Assembly: GCA_937902055.1 (NCBI GenBank) | Contig: CALGUJ010000046.1 | Coordinates: 1 to 15,285 of the forward strand | Source of the DNA: an uncultured Pelolinea sp. | GTDB taxonomy: Bacteria; Chloroflexota; Anaerolineae; Anaerolineales; Anaerolineaceae | Direction of reading: 5' to 3' | DNA length: 15,285 bases | In this document: piece after piece, positions 14,470 through 15,285 of the stretch | How positions within the stretch are numbered: the stretch's first letter is position 1 | Layout: each line of letters opens with the position of its first letter | Made by a program: the position numbers and the translations under genes | Notes under the pieces: generated by a model | Seen by the model: only the letters and a program-made list of their open reading frames with translations | What the model was told of the DNA's origin: nothing | The model's database searches: none

Positions 14470-15285
14470 ATGGAAAAGGAAATCCGCCTTCTTCAAACCA
14501 AATTCTTTATTCCGCGGATCAGTGGGAACCTGATTCACCGTGAACGCTTGACGCAAATTCTCGCGTCCGGAAAGTTTTCTCGTGTGATTTTGGTCTCTGC
14601 ACCAGCCGGATTCGGGAAAACCAGCCTTCTAACTGATTGGATACACGAATCAGGAGAAAAACCGGTTTGGTTAACGCTGGACAACAATGATAATGATCCT
14701 ACCCGGTTTATGGATTATCTGATCAATGCATTCATTTACCGAAAATTACCGGTTTTAGGAAAAATATTATCCGAAAACCGGTCACAATTTCACGGCAATC
14801 TCCAACAGCAAATGGAGAGCCTGTTGAATAGTATTTTTGATTCTGGAGAAAAAGTCACCCTGGTGTTGGATGATTTCCAGCATATTCACTCCCAACCGAT
14901 CTTGGGATTGATCAATTTTTACATCGAAAATCTTCCTCCGAATGCAACAATCATCATCCTAACTCGCAGCGATCCTTCGTTGAATTTGGCCAACTGGAGA
15001 GCGCGTGGTTACTTGGATGAAATACGCCAATCGGATTTGTGTTTTTCTTTTGAAGAGACGGATGAATATTTCTCACGCAATATTCCCTTCAATATATCGC
15101 GTGAACACATCAGGAGCTTGTATCACAAGATTGAGGGTTGGCCCGCCGGATTGCTGCTTGCCATCAACGCTATCATACGTCAAGGGAATAAAACCGATGC
15201 TGAGAAATTCATTGATACTTTCAAGGGCACCAACCGCTTTGTTCTGGAATATCTGCTGGAAGAGGTACTCAACGACCAACCTGAA
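14470..15285 (+). CDS. MalT-like LAL family LuxR transcriptional activator, N-terminal part (cut by window edge)
   Basis: The first 272 codons of what is normally a protein of about 850-950 aa: a STAND-class ATPase, then TPR-like repeats, then a C-terminal LuxR helix-turn-helix; the last two lie outside the window. The start MEKEIRLLQTKFFIPR is typical. LIHRERL is at 21-27, Walker A SAPAGFGKTS at 43-52, the sensor-like VWLTLDNNDNDPTRF at 66-80, Walker B LVLDDF at 131-136, and the TRSDPSLNLANWRARGYLDE block follows, all MalT hallmarks. The inducer and target genes are unknown. Base composition looks more A/T-rich than in ppk2 upstream. No Shine-Dalgarno precedes ATG 14470; a weak TACACT (14439-14444) may be its -10. 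The 129 bases before it hold the ppk2 terminator and little else. Confidence 0.93.
   Translation, partial: MEKEIRLLQTKFFIPRISGNLIHRERLTQILASGKFSRVILVSAPAGFGKTSLLTDWIHESGEKPVWLTLDNNDNDPTRFMDYLINAFIYRKLPVLGKILSENRSQFHGNLQQQMESLLNSIFDSGEKVTLVLDDFQHIHSQPILGLINFYIENLPPNATIIILTRSDPSLNLANWRARGYLDEIRQSDLCFSFEETDEYFSRNIPFNISREHIRSLYHKIEGWPAGLLLAINAIIRQGNKTDAEKFIDTFKGTNRFVLEYLLEEVLNDQPE

Noticed and set aside
1..15285. Mobile elements, CRISPR arrays, tRNA or rRNA genes
   Set aside because: No transposase-like frame, regularly spaced direct repeats, tRNA cloverleaf or rRNA segment was recognised in reading either strand; a tRNAscan or repeat search would be the decisive check.

Overview
The window looks like chromosomal backbone from a member of the Chloroflexota, most likely Anaerolineae-like. 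This is an inference from gene content: a Thermus-type IleRS2, a MalT-like LAL regulator, a class III PPK2, DUF1028 fused to a repeat-like tail, and a YidC operon without outer-membrane genes nearby. GC looks moderate, and genes are tightly packed with short gaps. I see no transposase, CRISPR array, phage gene, tRNA or rRNA.

Layout. (1) 1-2534, minus: ileS, cut by the left edge. Its leader (about 2547-2811) is a complete T-box riboswitch with an intrinsic terminator and a good sigma-70-type promoter. (2) 2849-7830, minus: the classic rpmH-rnpA-yidD-[PQQ lipoprotein]-yidC-jag cluster followed by a pyrimidine-nucleoside phosphorylase gene. It is read from an extended -10 promoter upstream of rpmH and covers ribosomal protein L34, tRNA 5' processing, membrane insertion and an RNA-binding protein. 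The extra member is a secreted beta-propeller lipoprotein between yidD and yidC. (3) 7927-9219, minus: the tRNA methylthiotransferase mtaB. It shares a divergent promoter region with a plus-strand cold-shock gene (9507-9719), which ends in a strong hairpin terminator. (4) 9770-11589, minus: a two-gene unit, malY/patB-like then a YdcF/DUF218 membrane protein, with only 2 bases between them. (5) 11658-14340, plus: an apparent three-gene operon of a class I SAM methyltransferase, a DUF1028 protein and a class III polyphosphate kinase 2. (6) 14470 to the right edge, plus: the N-terminal ATPase part of a large MalT-like transcription activator.

Most notable points. The ileS catalytic HIGH motif reads G-V-H-H instead of H-x-G-H, the swapped form known from a subset of IleRS2 enzymes linked to very high mupirocin resistance. 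A BamB-like PQQ propeller lipoprotein sits inside the YidC insertase operon and may be an extracytoplasmic partner of it. Three usually conserved residues are altered: the Pdp signature histidine (Phe), the second glycine of the Jag KH loop (Ala) and the YidC groove arginine (Lys). No entirely new multi-gene system is evident; the lipoprotein/YidC linkage is the best candidate for undescribed biology.
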